Source of the DNA: an uncultured Collinsella sp.
GTDB taxonomy: Bacteria; Actinomycetota; Coriobacteriia; Coriobacteriales; Coriobacteriaceae
Direction: 5' to 3'
Assembly (NCBI GenBank): GCA_900540855.1
Contig: UQHK01000005.1
Coordinates: 56,898-120,897, forward strand
DNA length: 64,000 bases
Below, piece by piece: positions 33,969-42,140 of this stretch. The notes beneath the pieces were generated by a model, which saw only the letters and a program-made list of their open reading frames with translations, was not told the origin of the DNA and made no database searches. The position numbers and the translations under genes are program-made. How positions within the stretch are numbered: the first letter of the stretch is position 1; every line of letters begins with the position of its first letter.

Positions 33969-34736
33969 ATGGAATTGTTTGAACCGATTCTTCATTTCTT
34001 TGAGCAGCGCTGGGTCCACAACATCATCTGGGCCGTCATCTTGGTAATAGTCACCGCCATCGCCGCCAAGGTGGCATCCAAGACCCTGCGCCACCTACTC
34101 AACCGAGACGACAACCCGCTTCCCGCATCGAGCATCTTCATCAACATCGCGCGTGCCGTCATTTGGATGATCGGCGGCAGCTTTATCCTCGACAACTGCT
34201 TTGGCATTAATGCAAACGCCCTCGTCGCCGCTCTTGGCGTCGGCGGCATCGCCATCTCGCTCGGCTTTCAGGACACGCTGTCGAACCTTATCGGCGGTAT
34301 GCAGGTGACCTTCATGGGCATCATCAAGCCCGGCGACAATATCGAGGTCGGCGGCGTGTCGGGCGTGGTCCAAGACATCACCTGGCGCCACACGACCATC
34401 GAGGATGCCTGCGGGCAGACCATCATTGTGCCCAACTCCAACATCTCCAAGAACACGCTCGTGCACCTCATGCCCTTTGGGCGCGTTGCCGTGCCCGTTG
34501 CCGTAAAGGACACGTCCAAGTGGGCCTCGTTGGACGCGCTGGCAGATGAGCTTACCGACGCCACCAAGGCCGCGGTGCTTCCCATCTCTGGCTTTGACAA
34601 GGAGCCGTACGTGCTCTTTAGCGAGATCGGCGACTTTGGCGTCAAGGGCAAAATCATCTTTATCGTCAGCGACGACAGCACCACTTTCACGGCAGCCGAC
34701 GCTTGCATCCGCGCCATCGCCCCCATCATCGCCTAA
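33969..34736 (+). CDS. Small mechanosensitive channel of the MscS family
   Basis: Releases solutes on membrane tension. The 255-residue protein has three hydrophobic helices in the first 105 residues; the pore helix is Gly/Ala-rich (ALVAALGVGGIAISLGFQDT), followed by the conserved beta domain (KPGDNIEVGGVSGVVQDITW, IVPNSNISKN). The small size fits the MscS-like YnaI/YggB minimal type. ATG follows TAGGAGG 11 nt upstream. A repeat hairpin overlaps its stop codon. Confidence 0.9.
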   Translation: MELFEPILHFFEQRWVHNIIWAVILVIVTAIAAKVASKTLRHLLNRDDNPLPASSIFINIARAVIWMIGGSFILDNCFGINANALVAALGVGGIAISLGFQDTLSNLIGGMQVTFMGIIKPGDNIEVGGVSGVVQDITWRHTTIEDACGQTIIVPNSNISKNTLVHLMPFGRVAVPVAVKDTSKWASLDALADELTDATKAAVLPISGFDKEPYVLFSEIGDFGVKGKIIFIVSDDSTTFTAADACIRAIAPIIA

Positions 34737-34774
34737 AACCACCGCAAAGGGGACAGGCACCATTGTGGTGGTTT
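34735..34774 (+). repeat. GGGACAGG hairpin repeat, copy 3
   Basis: Stem AAAACCACCGCAA / TTGTGGTGGTTT with loop AGGGGACAGGCACCA. It begins at the stop of the mechanosensitive channel gene. Confidence 0.7.
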
Positions 34775-34830
34775 CGCATCGTGGTACCATGGTTCATATC
34801 GTTGTTTAAACGACTAAGGGAGTAGACACC

Positions 34831-36747
34831 ATGGAAGAGGCCTATCGTCAAGCACGCAAGCGCGGCGAGCAGGGACGCCGTCGCGCCATCAGCCAAAGCG
34901 AGCACCCGTACCTTACGGACCTCGATAGCCTCGTTGCCCAGCTCCCCTTAGGTCAGCGAGAGAGCGTCGGCCTAAGGGACATTCCGCTCGAAATGGTCGT
35001 CGGCACGGTTACCAAGGGCCGTCAGTCTGCCTTTTCGTGCAACTTTATGCCCCTGTTGCCATTTAGCACCGAGTTCGCCCGCAAGTGGTCCAACCTCTAT
35101 GACATCCAGGTGACCGAGGGCTATCGCGACCCCATCATCGTCACCGAGTTCATGCATCGGTTCTACGTCCAGGAGGGCAACAAGCGCGTCAGCGTCCTCA
35201 AATTCCTGGACGCCCCGACGGTTTCGGCCAAGGTCACCCGCCTCTACCCCGGCACATGGGATTCCGTCGAAAGTCGCCTGTACGGCGAGTTCTGCGCGTT
35301 TTGGCGCGTCTGCCCCCTATACGAGATCGAGTTCTCGCGCGAGGGAAGCTATGAGACGCTCGCCAAGATGCTCGGCCAGGACCTTGTCGAAAAGTGGCCA
35401 CAGAAAAAGGTCGACTACCTGCGCCACACCTTCCTACTTTTTAAACGCGCCTACCTGCGCGCCGGCGGCGACCATCTGGACATTACGCCCGCCGACGCCA
35501 TGCTCGTCTACCTCAATGTGTACAACCAAGACCGTCTACTGGATACGCCGACGGACATCGTCGTAAACCGCCTGTGCAAGATTTGGCGCGAGCTGGTCAT
35601 TGCCGGCAAAAATGACGAGGACAAGGTCGATCTTGTCGAAGCGCCGAGCGTCGATGAGGAAGAGGCGCCCGCCAAGTCCACCTCCGGCGTGCTCAACTTC
35701 TTTATGGGCAAGACCGTCTACTCGGCGGCCAACCCCCTACGCATCGCCTTTATCCATGAGTTCCCCTGTTCGACGTCGAGCTGGGACAGCCTGCACGATC
35801 AAGGGCGCCAGTATCTCGATGAGCACTTTGGCGGTATCGTGCGCACCGAGGCGTTTGAGGACCGCCACGATCCGGACGTGTTCTACGCCGCCGTGGAAAC
35901 GGCTGTCAAACACGGAGACAACGTCATCTTCTCGACCTCGCATCGCCTGATGGAATACACGCTCAGGGCGGCCGTTGAGTATCCCCAGGTTCGGTTCCTC
36001 AACTGCTCCATCGGCCTTCCCCACCAAAGCGTGCGCTCGTATTTTGGAAAGATGTACGAGGCAAAGTTTCTGCTGGGCGCCCTTGCGGCCAGCATGGCGG
36101 ACAACCATCGCATTGGCTACCACGCGTCGGTCTTTGCGTCGGGCGCGCTTAGCGAGATCAACGCCTTTGCCATCGGCGCCTCGCTGCTCGACCCCCGCGC
36201 GCAAATTATCCTGACCTGGGGCGATGTGCCCGCCGGAGGCCTTTCCGAGGCCATGTGCCGCGAGGGCGTGAGCGTCATGACCGGTGTCGACATGTCCAAG
36301 TCGCTGGAGGACCCCACGGCCTACGGACTTCACCGCCTGGTCGATGGCAAGGTCGTCGGCATCGCCATGCCGGTATGGAACTGGGGCCGTTACTACGAGC
36401 TTATCGTGCGAAGCCTGCTGCATGGCACCTGGGATGAGACCAGCGACGACAACCAAGTGCGCGCCGTCAACTACTGGTACGGAATGAGTTCCGGCGTTAT
36501 CGACATCCGTTACGCTCCGGGCCTACCCTACCAGACGCGCAAACTCGTGCAGTTGCTCCGCAACGGCATTGTCGAGGGCTCCATCAACCCCTTTGGCGGC
36601 GAGCTCCACAGCCAGAACGGCGTGGTACAGATCGAAGGCTTCCCTCCGCTGCCGAGCACGCAGATTGTCGAGATGAATTGGCTGGCGGACAACGTGGTGG
36701 GCACCATTCCGCAGCTCGACGATGAGCCGAAAGTCCCTGCCCTATGA
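34831..36747 (+). CDS. Cytosolic ParB-like/BMP-domain fusion protein
   Basis: The 638-residue protein lacks signal peptide and membrane segments. The N-terminal part (about 50-135) has a ParB/sulfiredoxin-like stretch (EGYRDPIIVTEF, then VQEGNKRVSVLKFL). A linker of acidic residues follows at about 265-290. The C-terminal 300 residues (from LRIAFIHEFPCSTSSWD) match the BMP/Med family of nucleoside-binding periplasmic proteins, with ASMADNHRIGYHASV and NPFGGELH. A BMP domain inside the cell suggests ligand sensing rather than transport. It overlaps the metallophosphoesterase by 4 nt (ATGA), so the two probably work together. Function is not established. Confidence 0.7.
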   Translation: MEEAYRQARKRGEQGRRRAISQSEHPYLTDLDSLVAQLPLGQRESVGLRDIPLEMVVGTVTKGRQSAFSCNFMPLLPFSTEFARKWSNLYDIQVTEGYRDPIIVTEFMHRFYVQEGNKRVSVLKFLDAPTVSAKVTRLYPGTWDSVESRLYGEFCAFWRVCPLYEIEFSREGSYETLAKMLGQDLVEKWPQKKVDYLRHTFLLFKRAYLRAGGDHLDITPADAMLVYLNVYNQDRLLDTPTDIVVNRLCKIWRELVIAGKNDEDKVDLVEAPSVDEEEAPAKSTSGVLNFFMGKTVYSAANPLRIAFIHEFPCSTSSWDSLHDQGRQYLDEHFGGIVRTEAFEDRHDPDVFYAAVETAVKHGDNVIFSTSHRLMEYTLRAAVEYPQVRFLNCSIGLPHQSVRSYFGKMYEAKFLLGALAASMADNHRIGYHASVFASGALSEINAFAIGASLLDPRAQIILTWGDVPAGGLSEAMCREGVSVMTGVDMSKSLEDPTAYGLHRLVDGKVVGIAMPVWNWGRYYELIVRSLLHGTWDETSDDNQVRAVNYWYGMSSGVIDIRYAPGLPYQTRKLVQLLRNGIVEGSINPFGGELHSQNGVVQIEGFPPLPSTQIVEMNWLADNVVGTIPQLDDEPKVPAL

Positions 36748-37454
36748 AAATCCTTGCCATAGCCGATACCGAAGAACGATGCCTTTGGGAGTGCTTTCGC
36801 AAGGAACGCTTTGAGGGTGTCGACCTGATTTTGTCCGCCGGCGATCTGGACCCGGACTATCTTGAGTTTTTGGTTACGGTCATCAACAAACCGCTCATCT
36901 ACGTGCGCGGCAATCACGATGACCGCTACGCACGTCATGCACCGGGCGGATGTATCTGCGTGGAAGACAGCGTGTACACGTACCGAGGGATTCGCATTGC
37001 GGGCCTTGGCGGGTCCATGCGTTATCGCGACGGCGCCAACATGTACACCGAACGCGAGATGTCCAAGCGCATGCGTAAGCTGTCGCGTAAGGTTAGGATG
37101 GTCGGCGGGTGCGACATTCTGCTTACCCATGCACCCGCCGCCGGTATGGGTGATCTGGACGATCTGCCGCATCGAGGGTTTGAGTGCTTTAACACGGCGC
37201 TTGAGTCCTGGGGGGCCGACTACATGGTGCATGGGCATGTACACCAAAGCTACGGTTACGATTTTCAGCGCGAGCGGCAGCATGTGTGTGGAACGACGAT
37301 CATCAACGCCTGCGGCTATACGCAGTTTGAGCTCGACCAGACGCGCTACCCCATCCGTGGCTGGCAGGCAGCCTGGCTCAATTCGCAAACCATGCGCCGC
37401 GAGCTCAAACGCCACGAAGCAATCGAGTCTTCAACCGCCAGAACCCCCTGGTAA
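36744..37454 (+). CDS. Calcineurin-like metallophosphoesterase
   Basis: A 236-residue, two-metal phosphoesterase. Motifs are LAIADTEER (first metal Asp; the usual DxH has Thr-Glu here), SAGDLDPDYLEF, VRGNHDDRY, LLTHAPAAG and VHGHVHQSY. There is no signal peptide. It could act on a nucleotide or other phosphoester; the overlap with the BMP-domain gene points to a nucleoside-linked substrate, but that is inference. The ATG sits inside the previous stop. Confidence 0.8.
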   Translation: MKILAIADTEERCLWECFRKERFEGVDLILSAGDLDPDYLEFLVTVINKPLIYVRGNHDDRYARHAPGGCICVEDSVYTYRGIRIAGLGGSMRYRDGANMYTEREMSKRMRKLSRKVRMVGGCDILLTHAPAAGMGDLDDLPHRGFECFNTALESWGADYMVHGHVHQSYGYDFQRERQHVCGTTIINACGYTQFELDQTRYPIRGWQAAWLNSQTMRRELKRHEAIESSTARTPW

Positions 37455-37462
37455 CTGCCAAC

Positions 37463-37522
37463 AACCACCACGAAGGGGATAGGCACCTTTATGGTGGTTT
37501 TGCTGACTCGTCCGACCTGTCC
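37463..37522 (+). repeat. GGGACAGG hairpin repeat, copy 4, with conserved tail
   Basis: AACCACCACGAAGG / CCTTTATGGTGGTT around GGATAGGCA, followed by GCTGACTCGTCCGACCTGTC. This 58-nt unit, including the tail, matches copy 5 at 39477 with only three changes. Confidence 0.75.
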
Positions 37523-37567
37523 ATCACGGTGCTTGTGTAATTAACGAGAACACTCATTGTTTTGTAA

Positions 37568-37596
37568 GGACGGCGCTCACGTGCCGTCTTTTTTTG
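37568..37596 (+). terminator. Terminator before the second sigma gene
   Basis: Stem GACGGC / GCCGTC with an 8-nt loop and seven T. Confidence 0.7.
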
Positions 37597-37686
37597 TCAA
37601 CTTATGCAGTCTCGACCGTGTTGTATGTAGAGGGACCTCGCGAGACGCCTTCCCTATATCCACCACGACCAATTGGAGGTGACACT

Positions 37687-38247
37687 ATGCCTGCACGCCG
37701 TAACCGCAATAGCACGCTCCGATGCGATGCCGATCAGATCGAGCGGGAAGCAAAGCGCTTGGTCGACACGTATTCCGACCTCATCCTTCGATTGTGCTAT
37801 TCGGCCCTTGGATCCGCTGACGACGCTCAAGACATCTGCCAGGACACGCTGATCAAGATTCTCCAACGCACTCAACCGTTCGACTCGCTCGAACACGAAC
37901 GTGCTTGGGTGATCCGAGTCGCACTGAACGCATGTCGCGATATCGGCCGTACGCACGCGAATCACCCGGTTGTCGACCTCGATTCGCTCCCCGATTTCTG
38001 CGCACCCGTAACACATACCGAGCAAGATTTCGCGCAACGCGACTGCGCCATTCTTTCCGCTGTCACGGCCCTGCCTCAAGCACAGCGCATCGCCATCTTT
38101 TTGCACTACTACGCAGGCATGAGCATCAGGGAAATCGCAGACGCCGTTCACGCGACGCCAGCTGCAACCGCCCAGCACCTTAGCCGCGGACGTGCGTCAC
38201 TTCGGCTTTCCTTGAAAGGAGACCACAATGACTACGAATTCGAATGA
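37687..38247 (+). CDS. ECF-type RNA polymerase sigma factor
   Basis: A 186-residue sigma factor with region 2 (ILRLCYSALGSADDAQDICQ, then RAWVIRVALNACRDIG) and region 4 (MSIREIADAVHATPAATAQH). It is distinct in sequence from the sigma at 6262. ATG 37687 follows TTGGAGGTGACACT; the longer frame upstream is rejected. Its last 20 nt overlap the next gene. The signal it answers to is unknown. Confidence 0.87.
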   Translation: MPARRNRNSTLRCDADQIEREAKRLVDTYSDLILRLCYSALGSADDAQDICQDTLIKILQRTQPFDSLEHERAWVIRVALNACRDIGRTHANHPVVDLDSLPDFCAPVTHTEQDFAQRDCAILSAVTALPQAQRIAIFLHYYAGMSIREIADAVHATPAATAQHLSRGRASLRLSLKGDHNDYEFE

Positions 38248-39358
38248 CTATCGCCACGCCCTGGAGCACATTTCGTTTACCGATAATGCGAAGCAGCACA
38301 TGGCAAACTCGATTGCTCAGTCCGTCGCCTCGAGCGATGCGGCGACCGCTCAAAGCAACTTTAATGGCACGCGACGCAAGCCGCGCATCGCCCGCCATCC
38401 CGTAAGAACAGTCGCTCGCATTGCCGCTGTAACGGCAGTCCTCGCTATCGTCATTGGAGGCGCTGGCACGGCTATGGCAACAGGCGTCCTGCCGCTTCCT
38501 TCTGACATGCTTTCCGACATCTTTGACGGACCTGCTTCTCAAACCGAGATCATCGACCGTATTGGCCGGCCCGTCGGTGCTAGCTGCTCCAACAACGGAG
38601 TCACCGTGACCGCCGACGCCATCATGGGCGACAAGGATATGGTTACCATCGCCTATACGCTTACGTTCGACGATCCCGCTGCCCTGAAAAAGCTTTCCGA
38701 GCCGGGCGAGAACGGAACTATCGCCGGAAGTGTCGATGGAAACGTATACGTTGATGGCGAGCATGGCGGCCAAGGCCAATCATGGCTCATTGACAAGAAC
38801 CCCAATGACTCCAGCATTCAATACTTTGCACAGTTCAGCGTTGAATCACCCGGCCTTATGGGCAGGACCGTCCGCACGCATATCAACTCTCTCGTTGTGC
38901 CACGTGCTGGCAAAGAGCTTCCCGAGTATAAGAAAATACTTACGGGCCCATGGGATCTTAAGTTCCAGCTGAATTACGAAGATACATCCGTTACGATTCC
39001 CGCGCCCAAATCGGTCAACTTTAACGGCACCAAGGCGACGATTCAAGAGGCCACCGTATCCTGCGTTGGCGTTTCAGTGCGCTACAACATAGATCGTTCC
39101 ATCGAACACGACAACAACAGCGGCAAGATGTCTCAAAACATGGAGGAGTCTATGGATGCCGTTGGCAACATACCCCTCATCGTGACGTTCAAAGACGGTC
39201 ATGTTGAGGACGCAACCAGCCACAGCGGCTATTTCGCAAATAAACTGGATAACGGCACCACTGATGTCCACAAGACCTGGCCGTTCTCGCAAGTTTGTGA
39301 CACAGACAAGATTGCAAGCGTACAAATTGGCGATACGGTCATTCCCATGAATTCGTAA
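38228..39358 (+). CDS. Single-pass membrane protein, probable anti-sigma factor (DUF4179-like)
   Basis: The 376-residue product has a roughly 60-residue cytosolic N-terminus, one membrane helix at about 61-84, and a large exported domain with VTVTADAIMGDKDMVTIAYTL, the hallmark region of DUF4179-type proteins next to ECF sigma genes. The start ATG overlaps the sigma gene by 20 nt, with AAAGGAG before it. The architecture matches the pair at 5235-6780, although the two are only distantly similar. The anti-sigma role is inferred from context. Confidence 0.72.
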   Translation: MTTNSNDYRHALEHISFTDNAKQHMANSIAQSVASSDAATAQSNFNGTRRKPRIARHPVRTVARIAAVTAVLAIVIGGAGTAMATGVLPLPSDMLSDIFDGPASQTEIIDRIGRPVGASCSNNGVTVTADAIMGDKDMVTIAYTLTFDDPAALKKLSEPGENGTIAGSVDGNVYVDGEHGGQGQSWLIDKNPNDSSIQYFAQFSVESPGLMGRTVRTHINSLVVPRAGKELPEYKKILTGPWDLKFQLNYEDTSVTIPAPKSVNFNGTKATIQEATVSCVGVSVRYNIDRSIEHDNNSGKMSQNMEESMDAVGNIPLIVTFKDGHVEDATSHSGYFANKLDNGTTDVHKTWPFSQVCDTDKIASVQIGDTVIPMNS

Positions 39359-39476
39359 CGCTACGCGGCTCGTATATGCACCCGGTTCCGCACTTCGCGT
39401 CTAAAGATGCGCTGTCATCGAGCAGCGTGAGCGCAAGGCCGCCCGTATGGTCGGCTGGGAACACCTCGTTGCGCTA

Positions 39477-39539
39477 AAAACCACCACGAAGGGGACCGGC
39501 ACCTTTGTGGTGGTTTTGCTGACTCGTCCGACCTGTCCC
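39477..39539 (+). repeat. GGGACAGG hairpin repeat, copy 5, with conserved tail
   Basis: AAAACCACCACGAAGG / CCTTTGTGGTGGTTTT around GGACCGGCA, then the same GCTGACTCGTCCGACCTGTC tail as copy 4. It lies in the 351-bp gap after the anti-sigma-like gene. Confidence 0.78.
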
Positions 39540-39546
39540 AACGGTT

Positions 39547-39605
39547 TGTCTCAATCTGTAACAGGTAGGGCCCAAATAATCGGTTAGCTGTTACAGATCG
39601 AGACA
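39547..39605. repeat. TGTTACAG palindrome, copy 1
   Basis: 18-bp arms TGTCTCAATCTGTAACAG / CTGTTACAGATCGAGACA with one mismatch and a 23-nt loop. Confidence 0.75.
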
Positions 39606-39627
39606 GACCACGGATGCTCGGCCGAAA

Positions 39628-39684
39628 ATCTCAATCTGTAACAGGTAGGAACGATTTTGCCCCTTAGATGTTACAGATTGAGAT
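39628..39684. repeat. TGTTACAG palindrome, copy 2
   Basis: Perfect 16-bp arms ATCTCAATCTGTAACA / TGTTACAGATTGAGAT with a 25-nt loop, 22 bp after copy 1. Confidence 0.78.
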
Positions 39685-39709
39685 ATTTGACAGCTTGAAT
39701 CGGCATCGC

Positions 39710-40345
39710 CTACAGCGCGGCGACGACCTTGTCGCCCATCGTCGTGGTGCCGAGGATCTTATCTGCCGGGGTGTTGACATCGGCGATGTCACGGGTGCGC
39801 CAGCCCTCGTCGAGCACGCGCGCCACGGCGCTCTCGATCCACGCGGCTTGCTCGCCCATGTCGAGCGCGTAGGTCAGCAGCATCGCCACCGACAAGATTT
39901 GAGCCAGCGGATTGGCCACGCCGAGCCCCGCGATGTCAGGAGCGCTGCCAGCGCTCGGCCCAAACAGCGATACGCCATCATCCAGCGAGGCAGAGGCAAG
40001 CATACCGAGCGATCCGGTAATCTGAGCCGCCTCATCGGACAGGATGTCGCCGAACATGTTCTCCGTCACCACGACGTCAAAGTCTGCCGGTCGACTGATG
40101 AGCTGCATGGCGGCGTTGTCGACGAGCAGGTCCTCAAGCTCCACGTCGGAGTACTCCTCGTCTTGCACGCGATGCACGATCTCGCGCCACATGCGGCTCG
40201 TCTCCAGCACGTTGCGCTTATCAACGCTCGTCACCTTGCCGCGACGTTTGCGCGCCGCCTCAAATGCCTGGCGCGCAATGCGCTCAATCTCGTACTCGCG
40301 ATACTCCATCACGTCGACCGCACGCTGACCGGCCGCACCCGCAGC
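39710..40345 (-). pseudogene. leuB: 3-isopropylmalate dehydrogenase remnant (C-terminal half)
   Basis: The reading frame matches roughly the last 200 residues of LeuB, which normally has about 350: YEIERIARQAFEAARKR, VTSVDKRNVLETSRMW, DVVVTENMFGDILSDEAAQI and GSAPDIAGLGVANP are the NAD/isopropylmalate-binding blocks. The N-terminal half is missing; the sequence runs straight into a leuA fragment in another frame near 40346-40352. The part that remains is well preserved, so the deletion is probably recent or the fragment still tolerated. It cannot form a working enzyme. Confidence 0.85.
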
Positions 40346-40349
40346 GCCC

Positions 40350-40916
40350 GCGCAGGTCACGGATGCGGGCGCCAAAGTCCCACGGCATGTTGTAGCCCAT
40401 CGTATCGGGGATGTTCACGACCGTGGCACCGGCCTTTACGGCCGCCTCGATAATGCGCACCAGAAACTCCTGATCGGAGCGGCCGGCATCCTCGGCATAA
40501 AACTCAACATCGTCAACGAACTTGCGAGCATGTTTGACGGCATGGATCGCTCACTCAATTGCCCTTTCCTCAGTCATATGGAGCTTGTCGCGCAGGTGAC
40601 TGGTGCTCACACCCAGCCCTGTATGGATACGGGGCCTCTGGGCCGTTTTGAGCGCCTCTGCAGCCACTTCGATATCCCTGTCGACAGCGCGCGTCAGGCC
40701 GCATACCGTGCATCGGTCGCCCGCAATCTTGCCAATCTCCTGTACGGAGCGAAAGCCACCAGGACTCGAGATGGGAAAGCCTGCCTCGATAACGTCCGCG
40801 TTCATGCGCACCAGCTGGCGGGCGATGAAGAGCTTTTCCTCGGTATTCATGCTGGCGCCCGGCGACTGCTCACCGTCGCACAGGGTGGCGTCAAAGATTG
40901 TGATTTTGCGGCTTAT
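40350..40916 (-). pseudogene. leuA: 2-isopropylmalate synthase remnant (N-terminal part)
   Basis: Matches the first 190 or so residues of LeuA. Four lesions are visible: the start codon behind AGGAGGAACAT is ATA (40914-40916); the family motif TLRDGEQ reads TLCDGEQ, losing the catalytic Arg; a TGA at 40551-40553 replaces the Arg of ERAIHAVK; and after GARIRDL the gene is cut off by a deletion into leuB. Downstream of the stop the same frame is still clearly LeuA (FVDDVEFYAEDAGRSDQEF). Leucine synthesis by these genes is lost. Confidence 0.88.
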
Positions 40917-40981
40917 ATGTTCCTCCTGATTGACCGTTTTATGACAGATGGCTTTCAGGAGAGAGAGAAGGCCTAGAGATA

Positions 40982-41040
40982 GAAAAATACCCGTGTCGCT
41001 CATCACGCCTGAAAGCGGCAGACGATAGCGCACCCGGGTA
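40982..41040 (-). terminator. Attenuator terminator of the former leu operon
   Basis: On the minus strand ACCCGGGTGCGCT pairs with AGCGACACGGGT and is followed by ATTTTT. It lies between the Leu leader peptide and the leuA remnant, where a transcription attenuator is expected. Confidence 0.65.
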
Positions 41041-41069
41041 CAACAAATCGTTATAGCGAGATTACAACC

Positions 41070-41129
41070 CTAGCGCGCTATCCAATCTAGTAGCGCTAGG
41101 CCTAGGAGCTGTTGCGTGTTCTTAAACAT
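41070..41129 (-). CDS. leuL: Leucine leader peptide
   Basis: A 19-codon frame MFKNTQQLLGLALLDWIAR, with five Leu (four within LLGLALL), stands behind a good ribosome site (AAGGGAGCCCAAC) and ahead of the attenuator. Ribosome stalling at the Leu codons is the known way such leaders raise leuA transcription when leucine is scarce. It looks intact, while the genes it controlled are dead. On the minus strand TTGTGT and TAGTAC 17 bp apart, about 20-45 bp upstream, may be its promoter. Confidence 0.7.
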   Translation of the reverse strand: MFKNTQQLLGLALLDWIAR

Positions 41130-41185
41130 GTTGGGCTCCCTTCGGCCTCGGGTAGTACTACATCGCGCTAAAGTACAACACAAGT

Positions 41186-41225
41186 AAAACCACCACAAGG
41201 GTGCCTGTCCCCTTCGTGGTGGTTT
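41186..41225 (-). repeat. GGGACAGG hairpin repeat, copy 6 (minus orientation)
   Basis: On the minus strand AAACCACCACGAAGGGGACA and GGCACCCTTGTGGTGGTTTT form the same hairpin as copies 3-5. Confidence 0.75.
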
Positions 41226-41239
41226 CGTTGACTCAAAAG

Positions 41240-41280
41240 CAAGAGACCCGGTCCTGCACGAGGCAGAACCGGGTCTCTTT
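41240..41280 (-). terminator. Terminator after rplA
   Basis: Stem AAGAGACCCGGTTCTGC / GCAGGACCGGGTCTCTT with one mismatch, followed by GCTTTTG on the minus strand. Confidence 0.85.
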
Positions 41281-41315
41281 AGCAATGCTTGCTTTGCTCA
41301 GGCAGTAACTGTTAG

Positions 41316-42023
41316 TTACTCAGCCAGGAAGTCGCGCTGGATAGCGGGATCGACCTTGACGCCAGGGCCCATGGTGGAAGACACGGAGATGGACTTGACG
41401 TACTTGCCCTTAGCAGAAGAGGGCTTGACGCGCAGGATCTCGGTGTACAGGGCAGCGTAGTTCTCGACGAGCTGCTGCTCAGAGAAGGACTTCTTGCCCA
41501 GGGGCACGTGGCAGATGCCGTAGCGGTCAGCGCGATACTCAACGCGGCCGGCCTTGAGCTCGGAGACCATCTTGGCGACGTCCATGGTCACGGTGCCGAG
41601 CTTGGGGTTCGGCATAAGGCCACGGGGACCAAGGATCTTACCGATGCGGCCAACCTTGGCCATCATGTTCGGCGTAGCGATAGCGGCGTCGAAGTTGATC
41701 TCGCCCTTCTGGATCTGGGCGACGAGCTCGTCGGAACCGATGATGTCGGCGCCGGCGGCCTCGGCCTCGCGGGCCTTCTCGCCCTCGGCGAAGACGGCAA
41801 CACGAACGGTCTTGCCGGTGCCGTGGGGCAGGGAGATGGAACCACGGATGTTCTGGTCAGCCTTACGAGTATCGATGCCCAGACGGAAGTGGGCCTCGAC
41901 GGTCTCGTCGAACTTGGCGGTGTCGAGCTCCTTGATGAGCTTGGCAGCCTGAAGGGGGGTGTAGAACGTGGCGCGGTCGATCTTCTCGGCAGCGGCGTTA
42001 TAGCTCTTACCATGCTTAGCCAT
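41316..42023 (-). CDS. rplA: 50S ribosomal protein L1
   Basis: L1 forms the mobile stalk that releases deacylated tRNA and can repress its own operon. The 235-residue protein has FRLGIDTRKADQNIRGSISL, the GRLGKILGPRGLMPNPKLG-type segment (here GRIGKILGPRGLMPNPKLGT) and the C-terminal VKPSSAKGKYVKSI. ATG 42021-42023 is placed 8 nt after AGGAGG; the ATG two codons earlier is too close. It is the last gene of the rpmG-tRNA-secE-nusG-rplK-rplA block. Confidence 0.96.
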   Translation of the reverse strand: MAKHGKSYNAAAEKIDRATFYTPLQAAKLIKELDTAKFDETVEAHFRLGIDTRKADQNIRGSISLPHGTGKTVRVAVFAEGEKAREAEAAGADIIGSDELVAQIQKGEINFDAAIATPNMMAKVGRIGKILGPRGLMPNPKLGTVTMDVAKMVSELKAGRVEYRADRYGICHVPLGKKSFSEQQLVENYAALYTEILRVKPSSAKGKYVKSISVSSTMGPGVKVDPAIQRDFLAE

Positions 42024-42140
42024 GTGCATTACCTCCTGTGGTTAAACGGGCGTGAGCCCTCCCACATCGTATCGTGTGCCCTATTGCACACATATAACGG
42101 TCGCCCCGGTCGGAGCACCCGTCATTACCTAAAGAAATCG

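Noticed and set aside
39411..39476. A short stretch reading like protein (ERKAARMVGWEHLV) after the second anti-sigma-like gene
   Set aside because: Too short and without start, ribosome site or recognisable family; it could be a gene scrap but cannot be supported.
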